A stretch of DNA of 64,000 bases from Microbacterium candidum (GTDB taxonomy: Bacteria; Actinomycetota; Actinomycetes; Actinomycetales; Microbacteriaceae). The position numbers were made by a program, and so were the translations under genes. Below, one piece after another: positions 18,293 through 27,015 of the stretch. Location of the stretch: the NCBI RefSeq assembly GCF_030315975.1, contig NZ_JASXSZ010000001.1, positions 744,001-808,000 of the forward strand. Reading direction: 5' to 3'. The notes beneath the pieces were generated by a model, which was not told the DNA's origin, ran no database searches, and was given only the letters and a program-made list of their open reading frames with translations. Each line of letters opens with the position of its first letter. The stretch's first letter is position 1.

Positions 18293-19230
18293 CCGCGACC
18301 GAAGCCGTGACGACCCGCCGTCGCCCGCCGAGCCGGCTCGCGACCGGCCGCATCCCGAAGGAGCCCGCGCACCGCTCGCGCGACCCGCGCCGCCGTCGCC
18401 CCTCGATCGTCCTCGCGATCGTCATGACGCTCATGGTCCTGTACTGCGTCGTGCCGCTGTTCTGGCTGATCGTGAACGCGTCGAAGTCGCGCGACGACCT
18501 GTACAACTCGTTCGCCCTGTGGTTCACGCCCCGCTTCTCACTGTTCGACAACATCGTGCAGGTCTTCACGTACAACAACGGCGAGTTCCTGCGCTGGTTC
18601 GCGAACACGCTCCTGTACGTCGCCGTGGGCGCCGGCGGCGCGACGCTCCTCGCCGCCCTCGGCGGCTATGGCCTGGCGAAGTACCGCTTCCCCGGCCGGC
18701 GGCTCGTCTTCGCCGTCGTCCTCGGCGCCCTCGCGATCCCAGGCTCGGTGCTCGCCGTCCCGCAGTTCCTCATGTTCAGCAAGCTGGGCCTGACGAACAC
18801 GCCGTTCTCGGTGATCATCCCGTCGCTGGTCTCGGCCTTCGGCCTCTACCTCGTGTGGGTGTACGCGCAGGAGGCGATCCCCGACGAGCTGATCGAGGCG
18901 GCGCGATTGGATGGCGCCGGCGAGCTGCGGATCTTCTTCTCGATCTCGCTCCGCCAGCTCGCACCCGCCCTCATCACGGTGCTGATGTTCGCCGTCGTCG
19001 CGACGTGGAACAACTACTTCCTGCCGCTCATCATGCTGAGCGACTCGCAGTGGTATCCGCTCACCGTCGGCCTCAGCCAGTGGGCATCCGCATCCAGCTC
19101 CATCGGCACCGTGCCGATCCCGCACCTGGTGATCACCGGGTCCCTCTTGACGGTGCTGCCCATCGCGGCCGTCTTCCTCTACCTCCAGCGCTACTGGCAG
19201 GCCGGTCTCACGACCGGAAGCGTGAAGTAA
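18289..19230 (+). CDS. Sugar ABC transporter permease (MalG type)
   Basis: A 313-residue partner permease of the CUT1 family. A basic 40-residue N-terminal tail is followed by six hydrophobic segments. The EAA motif is DELIEAARLDGAGELRIFFS near residue 205. The C-terminus GSVK is typical for MalG homologues. The ATG overlaps the stop of the first permease. Together they form the membrane channel for the oligosaccharide delivered by the binding lipoprotein encoded next. Confidence 0.94.
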   Translation: MTATEAVTTRRRPPSRLATGRIPKEPAHRSRDPRRRRPSIVLAIVMTLMVLYCVVPLFWLIVNASKSRDDLYNSFALWFTPRFSLFDNIVQVFTYNNGEFLRWFANTLLYVAVGAGGATLLAALGGYGLAKYRFPGRRLVFAVVLGALAIPGSVLAVPQFLMFSKLGLTNTPFSVIIPSLVSAFGLYLVWVYAQEAIPDELIEAARLDGAGELRIFFSISLRQLAPALITVLMFAVVATWNNYFLPLIMLSDSQWYPLTVGLSQWASASSSIGTVPIPHLVITGSLLTVLPIAAVFLYLQRYWQAGLTTGSVK

Positions 19231-19275
19231 CCCCCTGAACTCGTGCACCTCGAGAACCCTAGGAAAGGAAAGCAC

Positions 19276-20625
19276 GTGAAGTACAACAGCAACAGCACCC
19301 GCCGCCTCTGGCAGCGGGCGGGCGTCGCCGTCGGCGTCGGCGCCATCCTGGTCGGCGCGCTCTCCGCCTGCTCCGGCGGCGCGACGACGTCGGGCGACAG
19401 CGGCACGCAGGCCGACATCGACGCGGCCCTGCAGAAGGACACCACGCTGACGTGGTGGACGTGGAGCGACGGCACGAAGGCCGAAGCCGATGCGTTCACG
19501 AAGAAGTACCCGCACATCAAGTTCAACATCGTCAAGGTCGACAACCCGGATGCGGCGGTCACGAAGCTGCAGAACGCGGTCAAGGCCGGCACGGGCGCGC
19601 CCGACATCCTCCCTGTCGAGTACCAGACCCTGCCGCAGCTGACGCTCGGCGGGGGCCTCGCGGACATGAGCAAGTACGGCCTCGACACCAAGTACCAGGG
19701 CCAGTTCACCCCGTCGACGTGGAACGCCGTGCACGTGCAGGACAAGCTCGTCGGCATCCCGATGGACTCCGGCCCCATGGTCATGATCTACAACAAGGAC
19801 ATGCTCGCGAAGGCCGGCATCACCGCGGCACCCAAGACGTGGGACGAGTACGCGGCCGCATCCGCTGCCATCCACAAGACCGACCCCGAGGCGTACATCG
19901 CCACGGGCGGCGACGCCGGCTTCATCACGAGCATGATCTGGGCGTCCGGCGGCCAGCCGTTCAAGACCGACGGCAAGAACGTCACGATCAACCTGCAGGA
20001 TGCCGGCACCAAGAAGTTCGCCGACTACTGGAACACGCTCAACCAGAAGGGCGAGCTCTCGCCGCTCGCGACCTGGTCGGACGAGTGGACCAAGGCGCTC
20101 ACCCAGGACAAGCTCGCCACGATCATGATGGGCTCCTGGATGATCGGCGGCGGCATGGACGGCTACGGTCCGGCCGGTCGCTTCGTCGTCGCCCCCGTGC
20201 CCACGTGGGACGGCACGCCGGGCTCGGCGGAGAACGGCGGCAGCGCCATCTCGGTCACGCAGCAGAGCAAGAACAAGGCGGCCGCCGCGGGCGTGCTCGA
20301 GTTCATGGCGGATGGCGAGGGCCGCGACATCATCAACGCGACGGCGTTCCCGTCCACGATGAAGGAGCTCACGAACCCCACGTTCCTCCAGAAGGAGTTC
20401 CCGGGCTTCGGCGGCCAGCAGGCCAACAAGGAGGGTGCGGCATCCGCGGCCTCGGTCATCAAGGGCTGGCAGTACCTGCCCTACCAGGGCTACGCGAACA
20501 ACGTGTTCGGCGACTCCGTCGGCAAGGCGCTCGGCGCCAAGACGGATCTGAACACCGCACTGCAGCAGTGGCAGCAGACCCTGGTCGACTACGGCAAGCA
20601 GCAGGGCTTCTCCGTCAACCAGTGA
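19276..20625 (+). CDS. Extracellular sugar-binding lipoprotein
   Basis: A 449-residue CUT1 solute-binding protein. The signal peptide ends in a lipobox LSAC (Cys near residue 34). The mature protein has the family pattern LTWWTWSDGTKAEADAFTKK near its start and a Trp/Gly-rich binding lobe (MMGSWMIGGGMDGYGPAGRF, near residues 278-297). The GTG at 19276 is chosen since AGGAAAGGAAAG lies just upstream; an in-frame GTG at 19243 is less likely. A strong hairpin immediately after the stop separates it from the beta-galactosidase gene and may keep its mRNA level higher than downstream genes. Confidence 0.93.
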   Translation: MKYNSNSTRRLWQRAGVAVGVGAILVGALSACSGGATTSGDSGTQADIDAALQKDTTLTWWTWSDGTKAEADAFTKKYPHIKFNIVKVDNPDAAVTKLQNAVKAGTGAPDILPVEYQTLPQLTLGGGLADMSKYGLDTKYQGQFTPSTWNAVHVQDKLVGIPMDSGPMVMIYNKDMLAKAGITAAPKTWDEYAAASAAIHKTDPEAYIATGGDAGFITSMIWASGGQPFKTDGKNVTINLQDAGTKKFADYWNTLNQKGELSPLATWSDEWTKALTQDKLATIMMGSWMIGGGMDGYGPAGRFVVAPVPTWDGTPGSAENGGSAISVTQQSKNKAAAAGVLEFMADGEGRDIINATAFPSTMKELTNPTFLQKEFPGFGGQQANKEGAASAASVIKGWQYLPYQGYANNVFGDSVGKALGAKTDLNTALQQWQQTLVDYGKQQGFSVNQ

Positions 20626-20632
20626 TGCGGGA

Positions 20633-20667
20633 CCATGGGGCCTGCCCGCGCGGGCAGGCCCCCATGG
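20633..20667 (+). terminator. Strong intercistronic hairpin
   Basis: Arms CCATGGGGCCTGCCCGC and GCGGGCAGG-CCCCCATGG pair over 17 bp with one bulged C. The hairpin lies between the binding-protein gene and the beta-galactosidase gene, so it probably acts as a partial terminator or mRNA-stabilising element within the operon. Confidence 0.6.
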
Positions 20668-20698
20668 CGTGCACGGACACCGAACTACGAAAGACGAC

Positions 20699-22453
20699 AT
20701 GCCTTCCTTCTCCATCGGCACCGACGACTTCCTTCTCGACGGGGAGCCCTTCCAGGTGATCTCCGGCGCGCTGCACTACTTCCGGATCCATCCGGACCAG
20801 TGGCGCGACCGGCTCGAGAAGGCGCGGCTCATGGGTCTCAACACGATCGAGACGTATGTCGCGTGGAACCACCACGCGCCGGAGCGCGGGCGGTTCCGCA
20901 CCGACCGTGGGCTCGATCTCGCGCGGTTCATCGACACGGCGCACGAGCTCGGCCTCCGCGTGATCGTGCGTCCCGGTCCGTACATCTGCGCCGAGTGGTA
21001 CGACGGCGGGCTTCCTTCGTGGCTTCTCGCGGAGCCGGGCATCCGGCTGCGGTCGAGCGATCCGGCGTACCTCGAGGCGGTCGAGGAGTACCTCGCGCAG
21101 GTCTACGAGATCGTCGTGCCGCGGCAGATCACCGCCGGGGGACCAGTGATCCTCGTGCAGATCGAGAACGAGTACGGCGCGTACGGGTCGGATGCGGTGT
21201 ACCTCCGCCGGCTCGTCGAGGTCACCCGCGCAGCGGGCGTCGTCGTCCCGCTGACGACCGTCGACCAGCCGCTCGACGACATGCTCGAGTACGGATCCGT
21301 CGAGGGCGCGCACCTCACGGCATCCTTCGGCTCGCGCGCCGTCGAGCGCCTCGCCGCGCTCCGGCGCCACCAGCCGACCGGGCCGCTCATGTGCTCGGAG
21401 TTCTGGTGCGGCTGGTTCGACAGCTGGGGCGACCGCCACCACGTCACGACGGCGGAGGATGCCGCGGCGGAGCTCGATGCTCTGCTGAAGGCCGGCGCGT
21501 CCGTCAACATCTACATGTTCCACGGCGGCACGAACTTCGGGTTCACCGCCGGCGCGAACGACAAGGGCATGTTCCGTCCGATCGCGACGTCCTACGACTA
21601 CGACGCGCCGCTCGCCGAGGACGGCTCGCCGACCGAGAAGTACTGGCGGTTCCGCGAGGTCATTTCGCGCTACGCGCCGGTTCCGGACGAGCGTCCGGCG
21701 GAGCGGGTCCCGGCGCCGGTGCTGTCCGCCCCGCTCATGCGCACGGCGCCGCTGTCCGCGGCGCGCCCTGACGCCCATCCCTACGACCGCCTGCCGGATG
21801 CCACGGCGTTCGGCTGCCTGTATCCCGTGACGCACTACGAGACGGTCGTCGCGCGCGGCGGGCTGCTCGCGTTCGCCGACGTGCGCGACCGCGCCCATGT
21901 CTTCCTCGACGGCGGACCCATCGGGGTGATCGACCGCGAACGCGGCGAGCGGACGATCTCGATCCCGCGGGCGGGACGCGTCTCCCTGCTCGTCGAGCAG
22001 TTCGGCGGCGTCGACTACGGCCCCCGCCTGGGTGAGCCGAAGGGACTCATCGGGCCGGTCTCGATCGAGGGACGCGAGCTCGAGGACTGGACCGCCGGCC
22101 CGGTCTCGGTGCGGCCCGCAGACCTGCGGGCCGTGCTCGAGCGTGCCGGGGACCCGATCGCACCCGGCGGCTCCGTGAGGGGGCCGGCCATCGCGACCGG
22201 TGCGTTCGAACTGTGCGCCGACGCCGTGGTGGACCTGCACCTGGACACCGCCGGGTGGGGCAGCGGCGCCGTGTGGATCAACGGCTTCGCACTGGGCCGC
22301 TACTCGACCCGCGGGCCGCAGCACACCCTGTACGTGCCCGCGCCCGTCCTGCGGGCGGGTCAGAACGAGGTCCTCGTCGTGGAGTTCGCGGGCATCGCCG
22401 ACGCCGTCGTGCGCTTCGCCGCCGCGCCGGACCTCGGGCCCGTCGACATATGA
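20699..22453 (+). CDS. Family GH35 beta-galactosidase
   Basis: A 584-residue retaining beta-galactosidase. The family opening DGEPFQVISGALHYFRIHP is present. The acid/base is E158 in QIENEYG and the nucleophile E234 in CSEFWCGWFDSWG. A TIM barrel (about residues 1-330) is followed by beta domains containing the C-terminal GAVWINGFALGRYSTRGPQ segment. There is no signal peptide, so it acts on sugars brought in by the adjacent ABC system. It follows the binding-protein gene in the same direction and ends five bases before the convergent lacI stop. The likely product is galactose from beta-galactosides; linkage preference is unknown. Confidence 0.95.
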   Translation: MPSFSIGTDDFLLDGEPFQVISGALHYFRIHPDQWRDRLEKARLMGLNTIETYVAWNHHAPERGRFRTDRGLDLARFIDTAHELGLRVIVRPGPYICAEWYDGGLPSWLLAEPGIRLRSSDPAYLEAVEEYLAQVYEIVVPRQITAGGPVILVQIENEYGAYGSDAVYLRRLVEVTRAAGVVVPLTTVDQPLDDMLEYGSVEGAHLTASFGSRAVERLAALRRHQPTGPLMCSEFWCGWFDSWGDRHHVTTAEDAAAELDALLKAGASVNIYMFHGGTNFGFTAGANDKGMFRPIATSYDYDAPLAEDGSPTEKYWRFREVISRYAPVPDERPAERVPAPVLSAPLMRTAPLSAARPDAHPYDRLPDATAFGCLYPVTHYETVVARGGLLAFADVRDRAHVFLDGGPIGVIDRERGERTISIPRAGRVSLLVEQFGGVDYGPRLGEPKGLIGPVSIEGRELEDWTAGPVSVRPADLRAVLERAGDPIAPGGSVRGPAIATGAFELCADAVVDLHLDTAGWGSGAVWINGFALGRYSTRGPQHTLYVPAPVLRAGQNEVLVVEFAGIADAVVRFAAAPDLGPVDI

Positions 22454-22458
22454 CGACC

Positions 22459-23484
22459 TCAGCCGGGCACAGGCCCCGTGCTGTCGCGCACGACGAGGCT
22501 CGTCGCGATGAGCTGCGTCTCGTGGACCACTTCGCGTCCGTGGATGAGCGACAGGAGGATGTCGGTGGCCTTGCGCCCGACGGCGTCGAAGTTCTGGTGC
22601 ACGGTCGTCAAGGCCGGCCAGAAGGCGATGGCCTCGTCGCTGTCGTCGAAGCCGACGACGCTGATGTCTTCGGGCACGCGCAGGCCGTGCTCGTGGACGG
22701 CCTTCAGAAGACCGAGCGCCATCTGGTCGTTCGCGGCGAACACCGCGGTGGGAATCGACCCGGACTGCATGATCGCGCGACCGATGGCGAGCCCCGACTG
22801 CGCGGACCAGTCGCCGACGAGCACCTCGCGGTCGCGGAGCCCGCGCTCGACGACCAGGCGACGGTACATGTCCGCCCGTCGCCGCGCGGAGTACGAGGAC
22901 GCCGGACCGGACACGTGGACGATGTCGCGGTGCCCGAGCCCGATGAGATGCTCGATGGCGAGCGTCGTGCCGCCCTCCTGATCGGTGTCCACGATCGGAT
23001 ACGGCAGGATCGCGTCCGAATCGACGACGACGACAGGGAGCCCCGCGGTGATCGTGAGCTGATCGACGGGACCCACCTCCGCGGACATGACGAGGATGAT
23101 GCCGTCGACCGCCTGCTCTTCGAGGCGGCTGAACGCGCCGACGACGTCGAGCTGAGTGGGATCCGCGATGGACAGCAGCGTCGTCGTATAGCCGGCGGCA
23201 CCGGCCGCGCTCGCGACGGCATCCAGGGTGCGCTTGTTGCCCAGTGTGGTGAGGTTGAAGGTGACGAACCCCACACTGCGGAATCGCCCGGACTTGAGGT
23301 TGCGCGCCGCGCTGTTCGGCCGGTATCCGAGCGTCCGCATCGCCTCGAGTACCCGCTCCCTCGTCTCCGGAAGCACCCGCGGGTGGGCGTTGGCCACACG
23401 CGATACGGTCTGTGCGGACACGCCGGCGAGGGCCGCGACGTCGTTCATCGACGCGCGACCGGCGGCGGTGGGCACGGGATTCAT
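22459..23484 (-). CDS. LacI-family repressor of the galactoside regulon
   Basis: A 341-residue LacI/GalR regulator. The HTH is MNDVAALAGVSAQTVSRVAN (near residues 13-32), with the hinge helix SAARNLKSGRFRSVGFVTFN around residue 60. The periplasmic-binding-like sensor domain follows and ends in VVGFDDSDEAIAFWPALTTV. The start at 23484 lies inside a copy of the operator found upstream of the sugar transporter, and a GATAAT-like -10 lies just before it, so the gene is likely autoregulated. The inducer is probably a galactose-containing sugar, judged by the enzymes it flanks. Confidence 0.93.
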   Translation of the reverse strand: MNPVPTAAGRASMNDVAALAGVSAQTVSRVANAHPRVLPETRERVLEAMRTLGYRPNSAARNLKSGRFRSVGFVTFNLTTLGNKRTLDAVASAAGAAGYTTTLLSIADPTQLDVVGAFSRLEEQAVDGIILVMSAEVGPVDQLTITAGLPVVVVDSDAILPYPIVDTDQEGGTTLAIEHLIGLGHRDIVHVSGPASSYSARRRADMYRRLVVERGLRDREVLVGDWSAQSGLAIGRAIMQSGSIPTAVFAANDQMALGLLKAVHEHGLRVPEDISVVGFDDSDEAIAFWPALTTVHQNFDAVGRKATDILLSLIHGREVVHETQLIATSLVVRDSTGPVPG

Positions 23485-23497
23485 GTCAACGCAAACA
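23484..23497. promoter_or_regulatory. LacI operator between lacI and GH36 genes
   Basis: TGTCAACGCAAACA shares TGT and ACGCAAACA with the operators at 17305-17318 and 17339-17352. It overlaps the lacI ATG and lies 28 bp before the alpha-galactosidase start, so the repressor can control both genes. Confidence 0.7.
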
Positions 23498-23525
23498 TTA
23501 TCCGACGGACCCGAAAGGCCCGAGC

Positions 23526-25664
23526 ATGACCGAGATTCCGGATGCCGTGCACCTGCGAGCGGGCGGGACGAGCGTCGTGGTGCAGACGGATGCGGCGCGC
23601 CTGCCCCGCATCCTCCATTGGGGTGAGGATCTCGGCGAGCTGGACGCGTCCGCGCTCGCGGCGATCGTCGTGGCCGCGCAGCCCGCGATCGGCGACAGCG
23701 CGGTGACGTACCCGCAGCCTGTGCCGGCGCTCGCGCAGCTCGCGGAAGGCTGGCTCGGCCGCCCTGGACTCGTCGGCGACGGCGCGGGGATGCGGTGGGC
23801 ATCGCTGTTCTCCGTGGTGGCGGTCGACGTGGTGGACGGCGAGCAGTCGGTGGCCCTGCGCGTCGAGGCGGTCGACCGCGCGTTCGCGCTGTCCCTCAGC
23901 TTCGAGCTCGAGGTGCTGCGGGCGAGCGGACTCGTGCGGCAGCGAGCGACGCTGTGCAACCACGGGGACGAGCCGTTCCGGGTCGGCGGGCTGGAGCTTG
24001 CGCTGCCGGTGCCGGCGGCGGCCGACGAGCTGCTGGATCTGACGGGCCGCTGGTCGCTCGAGCGGGTGCCGCAGCGGCATCCCTTCCATGTGGGCGAGTG
24101 GACACGGGTCTCGCGGGGCGGGAAGCCGGGGCTCGAGCACACCCTGCTCGTCGCGGCGGGTGTTCCGGGGTTCGGGTTCCGGTCGGGCCTGGTGTGGGCG
24201 ACGCATCTCGGGTGGTCCGGCAACCAGGCGCTCACGGCGGAGCGGATGCCGGCGGGCACGCGCCGGCTCGCGGCATCCGAGGTCCTTCTCGCCGACGAGG
24301 TCGTGCTCGACACCGGCCGGACGTACGCGACCGCATGGCAGTACGGCTCGTGGGGCGACGGCCTCGACGAGATGGCCGCCCGGTTCCACCGCCACGTGCG
24401 CAGCATCCCCTCGCATCCCTCTCGGCCGCGGCCCGTGATCCTCAATACGTGGGAGGCCGTCTACTTCCGGCAGGACTTCGGGACGCTCGCCGCGCTCGCG
24501 GAGTCGGGCGCCGCCGTCGGGGCGGAGCGGTTCGTCGTCGACGACGGCTGGTTCCTCGGACGCCGGGACGACACGTCCTCGCTCGGGGACTGGATCGTCG
24601 ATCCTGAGATCTGGCCGGACGGACTCGAGCCCCTGGCAGACCGCGTCCGGGAGCTCGGGATGGACTTCGGACTGTGGTTCGAACCCGAGATGGTGAACCT
24701 CGACTCCGAGCTCGCGCGCGCGCATCCGGAGTGGATCTTCGACGCCGGCCACGGGCCGGGCCTGCCGTCGCGCCACCAGCACGTGCTCGATCTCGCGCAC
24801 CCCGGCGCCTACGCGCTCGTGCGCGATCGGATGAGCGACCTCGTCGATCGCCTCGGCATCGCCTACATCAAGTGGGACCACAACCGCTATCTGCTCGACG
24901 CCGGGCACACCCCCTCAGGGGGCCCCGGGATGCGGGCGCAGACCCTCGCCGCCTACCGGCTCATGGACGAGCTGCACGAACGCCATCCGGGCCTCGAGAT
25001 CGAGTCGTGCGCGTCGGGCGGCGGGCGCATCGACCTCGGCGTGCTGGAGCGCACGCAGCGCGTGTGGCCGAGCGACTGCAACGACCCCCACGAACGGCTG
25101 GAGATCCAGCGATGGACCGGGATGCTGGTCCCCCCGGAGCGCCAGGGCACGCACATCGGGGCGGAGGAATCGCACACGACGCGGCGCGTGCACCCGCTCG
25201 AGTACCGCGCCGAGAAGGCGATCTGGGGCCACCTCGGCATCGAGACGAACCTGCTGGAGGTCGACGAAGAGACGAGAGCGCGGCTCGCCGCCTGGATCGC
25301 CTTCCACAAGCAGCACCGTGCGCTGCTGCACTCGGGCTTCGTGGTGCATGCCGACGCCATCGATCCGGCGTGCCGTCTCGAGGGAGTGGTCGCCGCCGAT
25401 CGCGGCGAGGCGCTGTACGCGTTCTCCGTCACCGAGCGCCCCCGGACGTGGCCCGTCGGTCGCATCGGGCTTCCGGGCCTCGACGACGACCGGCTCTACG
25501 CCGTGGCGCTCGTCTCGCCCGACGGCGCGCGCCCGTCCGGCGAACCGGTGCCGTGGCTCGCCGACGGCATCCGCCTTCCCGGTCGCGTGCTGCGGGCCGT
25601 GGGTCTCGAGATGCCATCGCTCGACCCCGACCGATCGGTGCTGCTGCACGCCCGCGCGGTCTGA
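23526..25664 (+). CDS. Family GH36 alpha-galactosidase
   Basis: A 712-residue alpha-galactosidase. The N-terminal beta-supersandwich (about residues 1-310) precedes a TIM barrel. The nucleophile is D451 in YIKWDHNRYL and the acid/base is D517 in WPSDCNDPHERL; RFVVDDGWFLGRRDD near residue 338 is the family signature. Length and order match bacterial GH36 (RafA/AgaA group). There is no signal peptide, so it acts in the cytoplasm on imported alpha-galactosides. GAAAGG precedes the ATG. It is divergent from lacI, 41 bp away, with an operator between them. Confidence 0.95.
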   Translation: MTEIPDAVHLRAGGTSVVVQTDAARLPRILHWGEDLGELDASALAAIVVAAQPAIGDSAVTYPQPVPALAQLAEGWLGRPGLVGDGAGMRWASLFSVVAVDVVDGEQSVALRVEAVDRAFALSLSFELEVLRASGLVRQRATLCNHGDEPFRVGGLELALPVPAAADELLDLTGRWSLERVPQRHPFHVGEWTRVSRGGKPGLEHTLLVAAGVPGFGFRSGLVWATHLGWSGNQALTAERMPAGTRRLAASEVLLADEVVLDTGRTYATAWQYGSWGDGLDEMAARFHRHVRSIPSHPSRPRPVILNTWEAVYFRQDFGTLAALAESGAAVGAERFVVDDGWFLGRRDDTSSLGDWIVDPEIWPDGLEPLADRVRELGMDFGLWFEPEMVNLDSELARAHPEWIFDAGHGPGLPSRHQHVLDLAHPGAYALVRDRMSDLVDRLGIAYIKWDHNRYLLDAGHTPSGGPGMRAQTLAAYRLMDELHERHPGLEIESCASGGGRIDLGVLERTQRVWPSDCNDPHERLEIQRWTGMLVPPERQGTHIGAEESHTTRRVHPLEYRAEKAIWGHLGIETNLLEVDEETRARLAAWIAFHKQHRALLHSGFVVHADAIDPACRLEGVVAADRGEALYAFSVTERPRTWPVGRIGLPGLDDDRLYAVALVSPDGARPSGEPVPWLADGIRLPGRVLRAVGLEMPSLDPDRSVLLHARAV

Positions 25665-25698
25665 CCCCGGAGGCGCCCGTCAGAGCGCCCGCCCGCGC

Positions 25699-26094
25699 TC
25701 AGCTCGCGACGCGGGCGACGCTGGGCCGGCGCAGGAGCGCCATGCACGCGACCGCGAGGATCACGATGCCGATCGACTCGATCACGATCGTCTGCGGGAC
25801 GAGCGTGAACGTCCACACCTCGTGGATGCCGAAGAGGCCGATCGTGAGCGCGAGCAGCAGCGACACGAGCGTCGCGATGACGAACAGCAGGCTCAGCACG
25901 ACCGCCCAGCGCAGCAGGACGCCGCGCAGCACCACCATCGCGATCGCCAGCGCGAGGGCGGCGATCGCATTCAGTACGAAGAGGACGCCCAGCACGCCGC
26001 CGACCCCGTCGAACACGAGGAAGAGATGGATGCCGCCCACGGTCAGCAGCACCAGGGCGCTGAGGATCCGCATCGTCCACTGGAAACCGCTCAT
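25699..26094 (-). CDS. Small membrane protein, four TM, unknown function
   Basis: A 131-residue hydrophobic protein with four predicted helices (about residues 8-28, 38-58, 62-85 and 95-118). I do not recognise a family. The ATG at 26094 lies within one base of the upstream phosphatidyltransferase stop, so the two are translated together and the protein may work with membrane lipid synthesis. Confidence 0.75.
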   Translation of the reverse strand: MSGFQWTMRILSALVLLTVGGIHLFLVFDGVGGVLGVLFVLNAIAALALAIAMVVLRGVLLRWAVVLSLLFVIATLVSLLLALTIGLFGIHEVWTFTLVPQTIVIESIGIVILAVACMALLRRPSVARVAS

Positions 26095-26095
26095 G

Positions 26096-26833
26096 TCATG
26101 CCGCCTTCCCGTCGGTTGACGCCTTGGAGAGAACACGGGTTCGACGCCGCGTGAGTTCAGATCGCGCGAGCCAGATCACATCGCGCCCGAACGACTCGAC
26201 GAGCAGCGCGAGGGCGATCGCCACGGCGGCGAGGTCGAGGACGGGCGGGAGGATGCCGGCGGCGACGACGATGAGCGCGATGCCGCATACCGCGGTGACG
26301 ACCTTCCGCCAGTAGCGCGCGGGGAGGAGGGCGCCCATCCACGGCAGCATCCACCCGACGACGACGAACGCGTACCTCATCAGGCCGATCGCCAGCACCC
26401 ATGCGCCCACGTACCGCACGTCGTAGACGCTCAGGACGAGCAGCAGGAACGCGTCGACCTCCATGTCGAAACGCGCGCCGAGCTCGGTGGCGGTGCCCGT
26501 CCGGCGGGCGACGTATCCGTCGACCGCGTCGAGGGCGAGAGCGACGCTCGCGATCGCGACGAACAGGGGTGTGCTGATCGCGTGGGCGAAGGATGCCGCG
26601 GCCAGCGCGGTCGCGATTCCGACGAGCGCGGACCGGGTCGCGGTGATGCCGTTGGCGGGGCCGAAGCGCGGGGCGCCCACGAGGCCACGGGTGAGGAGCG
26701 CCGACGAGACGACGAGATACGCGAGGCCGGCGACCCATCCGGCCGTGCCGAGCGGCACGACCAGCGTGACGGCGACGAGGCCTGCGCATCCGCCTGCGGC
26801 CCACCACCACGGCATCCTCTGCACCTTCGACAT
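26096..26833 (-). CDS. CDP-alcohol phosphatidyltransferase family protein
   Basis: A 245-residue integral membrane enzyme. The catalytic signature D-x2-D-G-x2-A-R-x8-G-x3-D-x3-D is complete: DAVDGYVARRTG followed by GARFDMEVDA (near residues 104-128). These enzymes join a CDP-linked lipid to an alcohol such as inositol phosphate or glycerol phosphate. Six hydrophobic segments are visible. GGAG stands six bases before the ATG at 26833. It heads a two-gene operon with a small membrane protein. The acceptor alcohol cannot be deduced. Confidence 0.88.
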   Translation of the reverse strand: MSKVQRMPWWWAAGGCAGLVAVTLVVPLGTAGWVAGLAYLVVSSALLTRGLVGAPRFGPANGITATRSALVGIATALAAASFAHAISTPLFVAIASVALALDAVDGYVARRTGTATELGARFDMEVDAFLLLVLSVYDVRYVGAWVLAIGLMRYAFVVVGWMLPWMGALLPARYWRKVVTAVCGIALIVVAAGILPPVLDLAAVAIALALLVESFGRDVIWLARSELTRRRTRVLSKASTDGKAA

Positions 26834-26905
26834 GCGCACTCCGGATCCTCTCGGTGACCGTCGATGAGAACACGGGTGGGCACCGTATCCGGGTTCAATT
26901 GATCC

Positions 26906-26961
26906 TTGTCTGCATGTTTCATGTTCGCTAATGTGTGGAATCTGCTTGAAACAAGCAGATT
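26906..26961 (+). promoter_or_regulatory. GH31 gene promoter with perfect palindrome at start site
   Basis: TTGTCT (26906-26911) and TAATGT (26929-26934) are 17 bp apart. Immediately downstream, arms AATCTGCTTG and CAAGCAGATT form a perfect 10-bp inverted repeat around AAA (26939-26961), just where transcription would begin. This position and symmetry suit a repressor operator. It does not resemble the LacI site of the neighbouring regulon. The rest of the 182-bp gap shows nothing else. Confidence 0.6.
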
Positions 26962-27015
26962 CAATCAATTACAGCGATGATGCTGGGGGTCGTCGCTCTA
27001 ACCGAGAGGTTCGCG

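Noticed and set aside
25674..25692. GGCGC/GCGCC short inverted repeat as terminator between GH36 and the membrane protein gene
   Set aside because: The stem is only five bases with a long loop, which is common by chance in this GC-rich sequence.
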